Below, in pieces: positions 9,167 to 18,314 of a stretch of 64,000 nt of DNA; the first letter of the stretch is position 1; every line of letters starts with the position of its first letter. The DNA comes from an uncultured Sinobacteraceae bacterium (GTDB taxonomy: Bacteria; Pseudomonadota; Gammaproteobacteria; Nevskiales; Nevskiaceae). The stretch covers positions 62,001 through 126,000 of the forward strand of contig CAIJRD010000012.1 of assembly GCA_903822975.1 (NCBI GenBank), in the 5' to 3' direction. The notes beneath the pieces are model-generated. The model made no database searches. It had not been told where the DNA came from and was given only the letters and a program-made list of their open reading frames with translations. A program made the translations under genes and the position numbers.

Positions 9167-9479
9167 ATCCGCAGCGCTCGAATTCGAAAGCCGCATTCAG
9201 GTGCCGGCCGCGCATCCCTGCCTGCCGGGCCATTTCCCCGGTCGGCCGCTGGTGCCGGCGGTGCTGCTGCTAAATTGCGTGGTGCGCGCACTGCGCGAGC
9301 GACTCGGTGGTTTGCGACTGACCACGCTGCAGGGCGCGAAATTCCTGTTGCCAGTGCTTCCCGAAGCGCGCGTCGATCTACAGATTCGCGCGGACCTTTC
9401 GCAGGGGCGCGCGCACTTCCGCATCGAATTCGAAGGCCGCCTTGCCGCACAGGGTGCATTGGGTTTTGTACGCGATTGA
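9159..9479 (+). CDS. FabA/FabZ-like hotdog dehydratase (ApeI type)
   Basis: 106 residues forming a single hotdog domain. HPCLPGHFPGRPLVPAVL (about residues 20-37) holds the conserved His and the GHFPGxP turn of FabZ-type 3-hydroxyacyl-ACP dehydratases. It would dehydrate the beta-hydroxy intermediate to give each new double bond of the polyene, possibly as a heterodimer with the second hotdog protein encoded at 12435-12911. It overlaps the ligase gene by 8 bp. It is shorter than housekeeping FabZ (about 150 residues), as expected for the ApeI subgroup. Confidence 0.85.
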   Translation: MPESAALEFESRIQVPAAHPCLPGHFPGRPLVPAVLLLNCVVRALRERLGGLRLTTLQGAKFLLPVLPEARVDLQIRADLSQGRAHFRIEFEGRLAAQGALGFVRD

Positions 9480-9501
9480 GCGCGGGCCCGAGAATCCGAA
9501 G

Positions 9502-10422
9502 ATGCAGATGACGCCGGCCCCGGCCTGGAAGCTTCAACGCGAGCGTAGCCGTCCTTGGCTGGTGCGGCTGATCGTGTGGTTCGCGCAGCACAGCGGCCGC
9601 AATACTGCGCGGCTGTTGCTATGGCCGATCAGCGCGTATTTTCAGTTGACCAGTCCGTCGGTGCGGCAGGCGTCGCGCAGTTTTCTTGAACGGGCATTGG
9701 GCAGACGACCGCGTTGGACCGACACCTTCAAGCAGATCCACAGCTTCGCCGCCTGCGTGCTCGACCGCGTGTTTCTGCTGACCGGTCGCGATCAGGATTT
9801 CGACATCCGCGTCAGTGGCGGTGGCAGCGGCCTGCACTATGCCGGCGCCGGTCAGGCGGCGATTCTGCTGACCGCGCATCTGGGCAGCTTCGATGTGCTG
9901 CGCGTGGTATTCAAGGGTCGCCGCAAGATCAAACTGCGCGTGGTGATGGATCGTCAGCAGGGCCGCATGATCACCGACGTCATGGCCGGCCTGAATCCGG
10001 ATTTCGATGCCGAAATCATCGACGCCGGCGGCGGCCCGCAGCTGGTGCTGCGTCTGCACGAAGCGCTGCAGAACGGTTGTGTCGTCGGCATGATGGCCGA
10101 CCGCATCGTCGGCGACGATCCCGGTATTGCCGTGGACTTTCTCGGCGGCCGCGCGCGCTTGCCGTCGGGTCCGTGGAAGCTCGCCGCCGCACTGGGTCTG
10201 CCGGTCGTGATCTGCTTTGGGGTCTACGAAGGCGGCAATCGCTACACGCTGCATTTCGAAACGCTGTTGCCCGCGCGCCCGGTGCCGCGTGCGGAGCGCG
10301 CGGACTATGCATTGGCCGCTGCACAAGCCTATGCCACGCGGCTGGAATTCTATGCCCGCGCCGCCCCTTACAATTGGTTCAACTTCTTCGATTTCTGGCC
10401 GGATGAACCCGCTCGGGATTAG
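9502..10422 (+). CDS. LpxL/HtrB-family lysophospholipid acyltransferase
   Basis: 306 residues. An amphipathic N-terminus (PWLVRLIVWFAQHSGRN) leads into the family core: LLTAHLGSFDVLR contains the HxxxxD-like catalytic box and MMADRI is the second motif. The end, APYNWFNFFDFW, is typical of the aryl polyene branch (also in lipid A acyltransferases as PxQWxWxHRRW-like). It probably attaches an acyl or aryl-polyene chain to the lipid anchor at the inner membrane. The ATG at 9502 gives the family length; a second in-frame ATG at 9508 is possible. The 3' end overlaps the ketosynthase gene by 20 bp. Confidence 0.86.
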   Translation: MQMTPAPAWKLQRERSRPWLVRLIVWFAQHSGRNTARLLLWPISAYFQLTSPSVRQASRSFLERALGRRPRWTDTFKQIHSFAACVLDRVFLLTGRDQDFDIRVSGGGSGLHYAGAGQAAILLTAHLGSFDVLRVVFKGRRKIKLRVVMDRQQGRMITDVMAGLNPDFDAEIIDAGGGPQLVLRLHEALQNGCVVGMMADRIVGDDPGIAVDFLGGRARLPSGPWKLAAALGLPVVICFGVYEGGNRYTLHFETLLPARPVPRAERADYALAAAQAYATRLEFYARAAPYNWFNFFDFWPDEPARD

Positions 10423-11584
10423 CCACTACACCGCCACTTCCAGCCTTGGCCGCGGACTTGCCTCGCATCGTCGGGCGCTGCACGCCGAGCGCAGCGGACT
10501 GCGCCAGCAGGCATTCGAAACCAGCACCTTGGCGGGCTGGATCGGTGAAGTTGACGGGCTCGATACACCGCTGGCCTCGGACTACGCCGAGTGGGATTGC
10601 CGCAACAATCGCCTGGCGGATCTCGCGCTTCAGCAGGATGGCTTCATCGATGCGGTAGCCGCCGTTGCCGCGCGTTATGGCACCGAGCGGATCGGCGTGT
10701 TCATCGGCACCAGTACCTCGGGCGTGCAACAAACCGAACTGGCCTACCGCGAGCGCGATCCCGCACGCGATCGCCTGCCCGACTGGTTCAACCTGCGCAC
10801 CACACAGAGCACGTTTTCGGCAGCGGATTTCGTGCGGATACGGCTGGGTCTGCGAGGTGTTGCCGTCGCCATTTCGACGGCCTGCTCGTCGAGCGCGAAA
10901 GTCTTTGCATCGGCACATCGCGCGCTGCGCGCCGGCTTGTGCGACGCGGCGGTGGTTGGCGGCGTCGACTCGCTGTGTCTGACCACGCTATACGGCTTCA
11001 ACGCGCTGCAGCTGGTTTCCGCCGACATCTGCCGCCCGGCCGACGCGCGCCGCCAAGGTCTTTCGCTCGGTGAAGCCGCCGGCTTCGCGCTGCTGCTGCC
11101 CGACGACGGCACCGGCGAATTGTTGCTCGAAGGCTATGGCGAAAGTAGTGATGCTTACCATATGTCGACGCCCGATCCCGATGGCCGCGGCGCGATGGCG
11201 GCGATGCGCGATGCGCTCGCCCGTGGCGGCATCGAACCCGCCGAGATCGATTACATCAATCTGCACGGCACCGGCACGCCGGCCAACGATCTGGCCGAGG
11301 ACAAGGCCGTGGTTGCGTTGCTCGGCGAGCGCGTGGCCTGCAGCTCGACCAAAGGCTGGAGCGGGCACACCTTGGGTGCCGCCGGCATTCTGGAAGCGGC
11401 AATGTCCTTGCTGTGTCTGCAGGACGGACTCAAGCCGCGCAGCTTGAATACGCGAACCAAGGATGCCGCCTTGCGCGGCAATGTTCTGCTCGAATCGCAG
11501 ACTGCAGCGTTGCGCCACGTCTTGAGCAATTCCTTCGGGTTCGGCGGCAACAACTGCAGCCTGCTGCTCGGTCGTCGCGCATGA
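10403..11584 (+). CDS. 3-oxoacyl-ACP synthase (ketosynthase) of the aryl polyene cluster
   Basis: 393 residues with the full KS catalytic triad: Cys161 in STACSSSAK, His in INLHGTGTPANDLAED, and His in WSGHTLGAAG. The glycine-rich end SNSFGFGGNNCSLLLG is also conserved. It performs the decarboxylative condensation that lengthens the polyene two carbons at a time. The protein is FabF-like, but its closest relatives are expected among aryl polyene synthases. The start at 10403 lies inside the preceding acyltransferase gene, and the stop overlaps the next gene by ATGA, making this pair with the degenerate KS a likely heterodimer (KS plus chain-length factor). Confidence 0.92.
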   Translation: MNPLGISHYTATSSLGRGLASHRRALHAERSGLRQQAFETSTLAGWIGEVDGLDTPLASDYAEWDCRNNRLADLALQQDGFIDAVAAVAARYGTERIGVFIGTSTSGVQQTELAYRERDPARDRLPDWFNLRTTQSTFSAADFVRIRLGLRGVAVAISTACSSSAKVFASAHRALRAGLCDAAVVGGVDSLCLTTLYGFNALQLVSADICRPADARRQGLSLGEAAGFALLLPDDGTGELLLEGYGESSDAYHMSTPDPDGRGAMAAMRDALARGGIEPAEIDYINLHGTGTPANDLAEDKAVVALLGERVACSSTKGWSGHTLGAAGILEAAMSLLCLQDGLKPRSLNTRTKDAALRGNVLLESQTAALRHVLSNSFGFGGNNCSLLLGRRA

Positions 11585-12438
11585 GTGGATCGACTGCGTC
11601 TGCTGCAAACAAATCGACCTCGCTGGATGAACCGACGTCGCTGGATGTTTATGTCGACGCGATTGGCCTGGCCGCGCCAGGGCTCAACGACTGGCAGTCC
11701 GCGCGCGCGGTGTTGCGCGGCGAAGCGCCTTACGTCGGCGCGGAACTGCCGCCTTATCAGCCGCAACGACTGCCGCCGAATGAACGCCGCCGGGCGACGC
11801 CGGCAGTGCGGCAAGCGTTTCGCGCAGCCGAGGACGCGATCGCGCAAAGCAGTTTCGATCCGGCGGATCTCGCCAGCGTGTTCGCGTCTTCCGACGCCGA
11901 CATGAATGTGCTGCACCGGATCTGCACCGCGTTGGCCGAGCCGGGTCGCGTGGTTTCGCCGACCGATTTCCACAACTCGGTGCACAACGCCGCCGCTGGC
12001 TATTGGAGCATCGCGGTCGGCGCGCGCCGCAACTCCACCAGCATCGGCGCACACGACACCACCGTCGCCGCCGGCCTGCTCGAAGCCGCCGCCTTGCTGC
12101 TCGACGAGGATGCGCTGTTGCTGGTGATGTACGACGTGCCGCAGCCGAAGCCGCTGCTCGACCAGCATCCGATCACGACTCCGGTCAGCATCGCGCTGGT
12201 GTTGACGCGCACGCGCAGCAGCCGCAGTTGCGCACAGTTGCGACTCGCATTCGACGATCGCGCGACCTCGAGCACCGAAACCTTCGACGACGAAGCACTC
12301 GAAGCGCTGCGCAAATCCAATCCGGCCGCGCGCGCGCTACCTCTGCTACGCGCACTGGCGCAGCAGTCGGATGCCAGCCTGTGCATCGACGCGGTCGCCG
12401 GCCGGCGTTTGCGTATCGACGTCACCCGCTGCACGTGA
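11581..12438 (+). CDS. degenerate beta-ketoacyl synthase, chain-length-factor-like
   Basis: 285 residues matching the short N-terminal beta-ketoacyl synthase-like proteins of aryl polyene clusters. It keeps the thiolase-fold outline (ASVFASSDADMNVLHRIC, then DFHNSVHNAAAGYWSIA) but has no Cys at the nucleophile position and lacks the C-terminal His boxes, so it should not condense acyl chains itself. The expected role is partner or chain-length factor for the KS encoded just upstream, with which it overlaps by 4 bp. An N-terminal Ser/Ala/Thr-rich stretch of about 20 residues precedes the domain. The next gene starts at a GTG overlapping its stop codon. Confidence 0.84.
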   Translation: MSGSTASAANKSTSLDEPTSLDVYVDAIGLAAPGLNDWQSARAVLRGEAPYVGAELPPYQPQRLPPNERRRATPAVRQAFRAAEDAIAQSSFDPADLASVFASSDADMNVLHRICTALAEPGRVVSPTDFHNSVHNAAAGYWSIAVGARRNSTSIGAHDTTVAAGLLEAAALLLDEDALLLVMYDVPQPKPLLDQHPITTPVSIALVLTRTRSSRSCAQLRLAFDDRATSSTETFDDEALEALRKSNPAARALPLLRALAQQSDASLCIDAVAGRRLRIDVTRCT

Positions 12439-12911
12439 GCGGCGTGCTGTTGGACCGCGCCGCGCTCGCTGCGCTGATTCCACACCAGGGCAATATGTGC
12501 CTGCTCGACGCGGTGCTCGCCTGGGACGCGCAATCGATCCATTGCCAGGCGCGCACGCATCGTGATCCGCAGCATCCGCTCGCCGTCGACGGCGAGCTCG
12601 CCGCGCTGAACCTGATCGAATACGGCGCGCAGGCGATGGCGGTGCACGGCGGCTTGCTCGCGCGCACCGGCGGCGGCGTCGCAGCACCGGGCGTGCTGGC
12701 GCTGGTGCGCGAGGTACGCTTCGAAGTGGCGCGCATCGACGACATCGAAGCCGATCTGGATGTGCGTGCTCAGCGCCTGGTCGCGACCGAGAGTGGCTGG
12801 CTCTATGCGTTCGACGTGCATGTCGGCCCGCGCCTGCTGGCGCAAGGCCGCGTCGCCGTGATCAACGCAAGTTCCGCGGACGAAACCTCAGACACAACCG
12901 GCGCCACCTGA
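12435..12911 (+). CDS. hotdog-fold 3-hydroxyacyl-ACP dehydratase-like protein (ApeP type)
   Basis: 158 residues, COG4706 type. IPHQGNMCLLD near residue 15 is the signature of these proteins, with the His corresponding to the hotdog active site, and AALNLIEYGAQAMAVHGGLL forms the long central helix. It would work with the ApeI-like hotdog protein in dehydrating polyene intermediates. The start is GTG at 12435, chosen because GTGA overlaps the upstream stop and the encoded N-terminus fits the family. It is the last gene of the right arm; the cluster's ketoreductase and any further KS are not in the window and would lie beyond the left edge or elsewhere. Confidence 0.84.
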   Translation: MSGVLLDRAALAALIPHQGNMCLLDAVLAWDAQSIHCQARTHRDPQHPLAVDGELAALNLIEYGAQAMAVHGGLLARTGGGVAAPGVLALVREVRFEVARIDDIEADLDVRAQRLVATESGWLYAFDVHVGPRLLAQGRVAVINASSADETSDTTGAT

Positions 12912-12945
12912 GAACTCCCGGTGGCGCGGTCGATCGCGCGACCGC
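12901..12945 (+). terminator. hairpin pair at the end of the aryl polyene operon
   Basis: GCGCCACC (12901-12908) pairs with GGTGGCGC (12920-12927), with the gene's stop codon in the loop. GCGGTCG (12926-12932) pairs with CGACCGC (12939-12945). The two stems overlap by two bases, so they are alternatives. No T-run follows, so this is either a weak terminator or an mRNA-end stabiliser. Confidence 0.4.
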
Positions 12946-13009
12946 AGCGTGTCGGCATTCGCAAGCGCGCAAAGGCTTAAACTTCCCGTGTTACCTCGTG
13001 GAGTTCGCC

Positions 13010-13561
13010 GTGCCGAAGAAGCCTGCCGCCGTTGATCGCGCCGACGCCGCAAAGTCGGCGCGCAAGTCGGCTGCGCGCGGTGCCGCTCCGACAAAGCCTA
13101 AAGCGGCGTCCAAGCGCGCCAGTAAAGTCGCCACGCGTGTGTTCACGCCGCTCGCCGATGAGGCACCCACCGCCGCATTGAGCGAAGTCCCGCAGGCGGT
13201 GTACGGCCGGCTCAGCCGAGCCGCCGCGCCTTTGACCGCCTATGACCTGATCGACAGCGTGCAGAAGCAGCTCAAGCGTCGGCTGCATCCGCCGACGATT
13301 TATCGCGCACTGTCGCAATTGGTCGAACGCGGCTTGGTGCACCGCCTCGAAAGTGGCAGCAGCTACATCGCCTGCGCATCGCCGGGCGAGCCGCATCACA
13401 GCATTTTGTTCGTATGCACACAGTGCGGCACCGCCGAAGAAGCGGTCGACAATCGCGTGCATGGTCTGCTGCAGGAAGACGCAGCCGCGCGCGGCTTCAT
13501 TGCCGAAAGCGAAGTGATCGAAGTCCGCGGACGTTGTAGCAACTGCTCGCTGCCGAACTGA
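13010..13561 (+). CDS. zur: Fur-family regulator, Zur-like, with basic N-terminal tail
   Basis: 183 residues. The winged-helix part runs from about residue 55 (AVYGRLSRAAAPLTAYDLID) through the recognition region HPPTIYRALSQLVERGLVHR. HHSILFVCTQCG and the closing CSNC supply the two CxxC pairs of the structural zinc site. Zur represses zinc uptake genes when zinc is plentiful. The start is GTG 13010, with GGAG six bases upstream; GTG 12998 lacks such a site. Unusually, some 42 residues rich in Lys, Ala and Arg precede the domain, histone-H1-like and absent from typical Fur proteins of about 150 residues. The two Zur-type boxes upstream of the next gene support the Zur assignment over Fur. Confidence 0.8.
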   Translation: MPKKPAAVDRADAAKSARKSAARGAAPTKPKAASKRASKVATRVFTPLADEAPTAALSEVPQAVYGRLSRAAAPLTAYDLIDSVQKQLKRRLHPPTIYRALSQLVERGLVHRLESGSSYIACASPGEPHHSILFVCTQCGTAEEAVDNRVHGLLQEDAAARGFIAESEVIEVRGRCSNCSLPN

Positions 13562-13584
13562 TCTCGTTCGGCAACACGGGTACG

Positions 13585-13632
13585 GCGAGGTTTCAGCCGA
13601 AATTTCAGTCGAGATTTCAGCCGAGATTTCAG
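13585..13632. repeat. four 12-bp tandem repeats
   Basis: Four units of consensus CCGAGATTTCAG begin at 13585, 13597, 13609 and 13621. They lie 24 bp after the zur-like stop codon. No function is evident. Confidence 0.85.
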
Positions 13633-13733
13633 TGCATGGATCTCGGGCGTCGCCGCTGATCTTGATTTGAAACCCGACCGGTGCCGGTCGCGCAACGCTT
13701 GCGATTCATTCAGCGACGCGGCTGATCGATGGC

Positions 13734-13770
13734 TGTTAACTTATAACATCGCAAATGTTATCTTGTAACA
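13734..13770. promoter_or_regulatory. two tandem Zur-type operators
   Basis: Two palindromes TGTTA-N5-TAACA occupy 13734-13748 and 13756-13770, 22 bp centre to centre. Against the gammaproteobacterial Zur core TGTTATAnTATAACA they match 12 of 14 positions each. The seven-base arms ATAACAT/ATGTTAT (13743-13761) form a third, bridging palindrome. The second box ends directly before the GTG start at 13771. A promoter TTAACT (13736-13741) with TATCTT (13760-13765) would be covered completely by bound repressor. Confidence 0.72.
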
Positions 13771-14220
13771 GTGAACACGAGCCGATCTGCCTTAACGACG
13801 CCTGCGCCCGAGCGCACGCTCGATGCGCTGGGCATGCTGTTTTCGGTGACCTGTCTGCTGCATTGCCTGGCGCTGCCGCTGTTGCTTGCGCTGCTGCCGC
13901 TGACCGCAGCGAGCGTGTTCGCCGACGAGCGTTTTCATCAGTGGATGCTGCTCGGTGTGGTGCCGGTCAGCGCGCTGGCGCTCGGCGTCGCCTGCCTGAG
14001 GCGACGCGCCTACAAAATCGCCGCACTCGGACTGATCGGCGTCGGCCTGCTGACGGTCGCCGCATTTGGCCCGCGCTATGGCGGCATGTCGGAAGCCACC
14101 GATACGCATCTCACCGTGATCGGCGCCTTGCTGCTGTCGGTAGCGCACCTGATCAATGCGCGCGCCAGCGGGCTGCTGCACTGGCATCGGCGCGGCGACC
14201 ACCGCCACGCGGCGCACTGA
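13771..14220 (+). CDS. MerC-domain membrane protein
   Basis: 149 residues with four hydrophobic helices. LGMLFSVTCLLHCLALPLLLA near residues 20-40 carries the Cys and His pair typical of MerC-domain proteins, and the end is His-rich (HWHRRGDHRHAAH). MerC proteins are inner-membrane metal transporters first known from mercury resistance; many chromosomal members are zinc-regulated. The start is GTG 13771, with no Shine-Dalgarno, directly after a Zur box, and the predicted -10 places transcription start at about the same base, so the mRNA may be leaderless. No mer operon genes are present, and zinc homeostasis is the more likely role. Confidence 0.78.
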   Translation: MNTSRSALTTPAPERTLDALGMLFSVTCLLHCLALPLLLALLPLTAASVFADERFHQWMLLGVVPVSALALGVACLRRRAYKIAALGLIGVGLLTVAAFGPRYGGMSEATDTHLTVIGALLLSVAHLINARASGLLHWHRRGDHRHAAH

Positions 14221-14399
14221 GCCGGTCATCGGCATTACTCAGTCTGCGTCGATCGGCCGACATCCGGGCGACGCATAATTCCGGGCCCGCAGGCAAGCCG
14301 AGGCGCGGCGCTGGAAGTCGGACCTCGGCTCAGGCTAATGTCCCTGCGCTGAAGTCGTCTCCCCTGCAAGTTCATACCAGCCCATAAGCCAGAAATCGC

Positions 14400-15374
14400 A
14401 TGAAAGCCATCGTCTGCAAAGCCCTAGGTCCGCCTGAATCCCTGGTGTACGAGGACGTGCCGGATATCGCGCCGAGCGCCAACGAAGTGCGCATCCAGGT
14501 GGCGAGCGCCGGGGTCAACTTCCCCGATACGCTGATCATCCAGGGCAAGTACCAGTTCAAAGGGGTGCCGCCGTTTACGCCGGGTGCGGAAGTCGCCGGG
14601 GTGGTCACGGCGGTCGGCAGCAAGGTTGGCCACATCAAGCCCGGCGATCACGTCGCCGCACTGATCCCCGTCGGCGCCTACGCCGAGGCGGTGAACGCGC
14701 CCGCCGAGGTGGTGATGCCGCTGCCGCCGGGCATGGATCTGGTGATGGCGGGCGGATTTCCGCTGGTGTTCGGTACGGTGATCCATGCGCTGAAGCAGCG
14801 CGGCCAACTCCAGGCCGGCGAGACGCTGCTGGTGCTGGGTGCGGCGGGCGGGGTTGGCCTCGCAGCGATCCAACTGGGCAAGTTGATGGGCGCACGCGTG
14901 ATTGCGGCCGCCTCCAGCGCGGACAAGCTGGCACTGTGCAAGGCGCACGGCGCCGACGACGTGATCGACTACTCGACGGAAAGCCTCAAGGACGCGATGA
15001 AGAAACTCACGCGCGGCCAGGGTGCGGACGTGATTTTCGATCCGGTCGGCGGCGAATTGGCGCAGGACTGCTTCTCGGCAATCGCCTGGAACGGCCGATT
15101 CCTGGTGGTCGGTTTCGCGTCGGGGACGATTCCGGAGGTGGCGCTGAATCGTTTGCTGCTGAAGGGTGCGTCGGCGGTCGGCGTGTTTTGGGGCGCCTTC
15201 GTTGCGCGCGAGCCGAAATTGAATCTGCAGAATTTCCAGCAACTCTTCGCCTGGGTCGTGTCTGGCGAACTGAAGCCGCTGATTTCAAAGACCTATGCCC
15301 TGAAAGACGCGGGTCAAGCGCTACGCGACATGCTCGATCGCAAGGTCACCGGCAAGGTCGTGCTGGTGCCCTAA
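14400..15374 (+). CDS. NADPH:quinone oxidoreductase family protein
   Basis: 324 residues of the zinc-independent medium-chain dehydrogenase/reductase family. The N-terminal GroES-like domain has VASAGVNFPDTLIIQGKY, typical of quinone reductases, and the Rossmann part has LVLGAAGGVGLAAIQLGK (about residue 145). It lacks the zinc-binding Cys residues of alcohol dehydrogenases. Such enzymes reduce quinones or enones with NADPH. It stands alone, about 180 bp from the MerC-domain gene, with a strong GC hairpin after the stop codon. The true substrate cannot be told from the sequence. Confidence 0.88.
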   Translation: MKAIVCKALGPPESLVYEDVPDIAPSANEVRIQVASAGVNFPDTLIIQGKYQFKGVPPFTPGAEVAGVVTAVGSKVGHIKPGDHVAALIPVGAYAEAVNAPAEVVMPLPPGMDLVMAGGFPLVFGTVIHALKQRGQLQAGETLLVLGAAGGVGLAAIQLGKLMGARVIAAASSADKLALCKAHGADDVIDYSTESLKDAMKKLTRGQGADVIFDPVGGELAQDCFSAIAWNGRFLVVGFASGTIPEVALNRLLLKGASAVGVFWGAFVAREPKLNLQNFQQLFAWVVSGELKPLISKTYALKDAGQALRDMLDRKVTGKVVLVP

Positions 15375-15383
15375 GCGCTGCCA

Positions 15384-15409
15384 CCGCGCCGGCTCGTAGG
15401 CCGGCGCGG
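15384..15409. terminator. GC-rich hairpin between convergent genes
   Basis: A perfect 10-bp stem, CCGCGCCGGC and its complement, with the 6-base loop TCGTAG. It lies 9 bp after the quinone oxidoreductase stop and before the end of a leftward small ORF. No T-run follows on either side. Confidence 0.5.
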
Positions 15410-15444
15410 CGTGATTCCAACCGAGCATCAAGCCCGGTTCAGGC

Positions 15445-15666
15445 TCAGGCGGGCAGGCGACGTGCGCAGACCTGCACGGTCGGCAACTGGCCGAGGTTGG
15501 CGACCATGCTGTGGGGTGTTGCGCCGCCGTAAAGCGCCATCATGCGGACGCCGTCCGGCGAGCGGACCATGATCAGGCCAATCGCCGCATTCATGCCGAG
15601 CGCGCAGATCACAGCCAGCGCGGTGCCGAGGTGCAGTTTCTGCCAGAGGGGTTTGTTGTTGTTCAT
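15445..15666 (-). CDS. small single-helix membrane protein, hypothetical
   Basis: 73 residues beginning MNNNKPLWQKLHLGTALAV. One hydrophobic helix (about residues 13-33) is followed by a conserved-looking polar part containing VRSPDGVRMMALYGG. The ATG at 15664-15666 has AAGGA about 10 bases upstream. The family is not recognised. A helix with good hydrophobicity, a plausible ribosome site and a hairpin after the stop argue that the gene is real, but its short length leaves doubt. Confidence 0.5.
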   Translation of the reverse strand: MNNNKPLWQKLHLGTALAVICALGMNAAIGLIMVRSPDGVRMMALYGGATPHSMVANLGQLPTVQVCARRLPA

Positions 15667-15857
15667 GCCCTGAATCCTTATTCCCAATTTTTGAGTTGGT
15701 CCATCCGACCAACGCCACTAGGATGCAGGGACCGGGGCTTTTGGATTAAGCCCTATGTCTCACATCGGTGCATTTTTTCGCCGCGACGCACCAAAAGATC
15801 GCGATTTCCCCAAAATGGCGGTCCGGCATGCGCCCCGGGTGGTCATGAAGCGTCCGT

Positions 15858-15863
15858 TATACT
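15858..15863 (+). promoter_or_regulatory. possible -10 element of the miaB operon
   Basis: TATACT lies 28 bp before the miaB start codon in an otherwise GC-rich gap. No convincing -35 element is seen at the expected distance, so the assignment rests on the -10 match alone. Confidence 0.35.
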
Positions 15864-15890
15864 TCGCACCCTTTAGCGATTGATGGATCG

Positions 15891-17248
15891 ATGTCGAAGT
15901 TGCTGATCAAAACCTTCGGCTGCCAGATGAACGAGTACGACTCGTCCAAGATGGCAGACGTGCTCAAGGCCTCGCACGGTTACGAACTGACCAGCGATCC
16001 CGAGGCGGCCGACCTGGTGCTGCTCAATACCTGCTCGGTGCGCGAAAAAGCATCCGAAAAAGTGTTCTCGGAGCTTGGCCGTCTGAAGGAATGGAAAGAT
16101 GCCAAGCCGGGGCGCCTGGTCGGCGTCGGCGGCTGTGTCGCCAGCCAGGAAGGCGACGCCATCGCGCGGCGCGCGCCGGCAGTGGATCTAGTGTTCGGTC
16201 CGCAGACGCTGCATCGCCTGCCGCAACTGCTCGACCAGGCACGTCGCACGCTGAAACCCGCGGTCGACATCCGCTTCCCCGAAATCGAGAAGTTCGATCA
16301 CCTGCCCGAACCGCGCAAGGAAGGGCCGACCGCGTTCGTGTCGATCATGGAGGGCTGCAGCAAGTACTGCACGTTCTGCATCGTGCCGTACACGCGCGGC
16401 GAAGAAGTATCGCGTCCGCTCGACGATGTGCTGGCCGAAGTGGACAGCCTGGTTTCACAGGGCGTTCGTGAGGTCACGCTGCTGGGCCAGAACGTCAACG
16501 CCTATCAGGGCGCGATGGCCGACGGCAGCAACTGCGACCTGGCGCTGCTGATCCACATCCTCGCGCGCTTCGACGGACTGGGCCGCATCCGCTTTACCAC
16601 CTCGCATCCGGCGCATTTCACCGATGCCTTGATCGACACCTACGCCAGCCAGCCGAAACTCGCCGGGGTTCTGCATCTGCCGGTGCAGTCCGGTTCGGAC
16701 CGCATACTCGGCATGATGAAGCGCGGCTACACGCGCGCCGAGTTTCTCGCCAAGATCGCTCGGCTGCGCGCGCTGCGTCCAGACATCGCGCTGTCTTCGG
16801 ATTTCATCGTCGGCTTCCCGTCCGAGAGCGACGCGGATTTCGAGGCGACGATGGAACTGATCGAGGCCGCGCGTTTCGACTCCGCCTATTCCTTCGTCTA
16901 CAGCCCGCGCCCCGGAACGCCGGCTGCGAATCTGCGCGACGGCGTACCGCCCGAGGTCAAGCAGGCGCGGCTCGAACGCTTGCAGGCGCACATCCGCGAC
17001 TTCGGGATTGCGTACACCGAGCGCCTGATCGGCACGACGCAGACCGTGCTGGTCGAGAAAGCCTCGCGCTGGGGCAATGGCCAGCTGGCCGGTAAAACGC
17101 ATTGCAACCGCTGGCTCAATTTCGACGGCTCGGAGCAGTTGATCGGCCACTTTGCCGACGTGCGCGTCGAGGAAGTGCTGACCAATTCGCTGCGTGGCAG
17201 CTTCGTTGCGCTCGCCGCGGGTGAAACGCTGGCAAGCGGAGTCAGCGC

Positions 17249-17252
<4 letters not shown>
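15891..17252 (+). CDS. miaB: tRNA-2-methylthio-N6-dimethylallyladenosine synthase
   Basis: 453 residues, the normal MiaB length. The N-terminal MTTase domain has the three cluster cysteines in [20 protein letters not shown] and VGGCVA. The radical-SAM motif is [17 protein letters not shown] (CxxxCxxC), and a TRAM domain closes the protein. The enzyme adds the methylthio group to i6A37 of tRNAs reading UNN codons, using two iron-sulfur clusters. It is the first gene of a conserved operon; its stop overlaps the phoH start by ATGA. Confidence 0.97.
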
Positions 17253-18289
<1,037 letters not shown>

Positions 18290-18314
18290 CGGCGTCAACC
18301 AACTTCCCCACCGC

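Noticed and set aside
13771..14220. Mercury resistance operon
   Set aside because: Only a MerC-domain protein is present; merR, merT, merP and merA are absent and the promoter carries Zur-type boxes.
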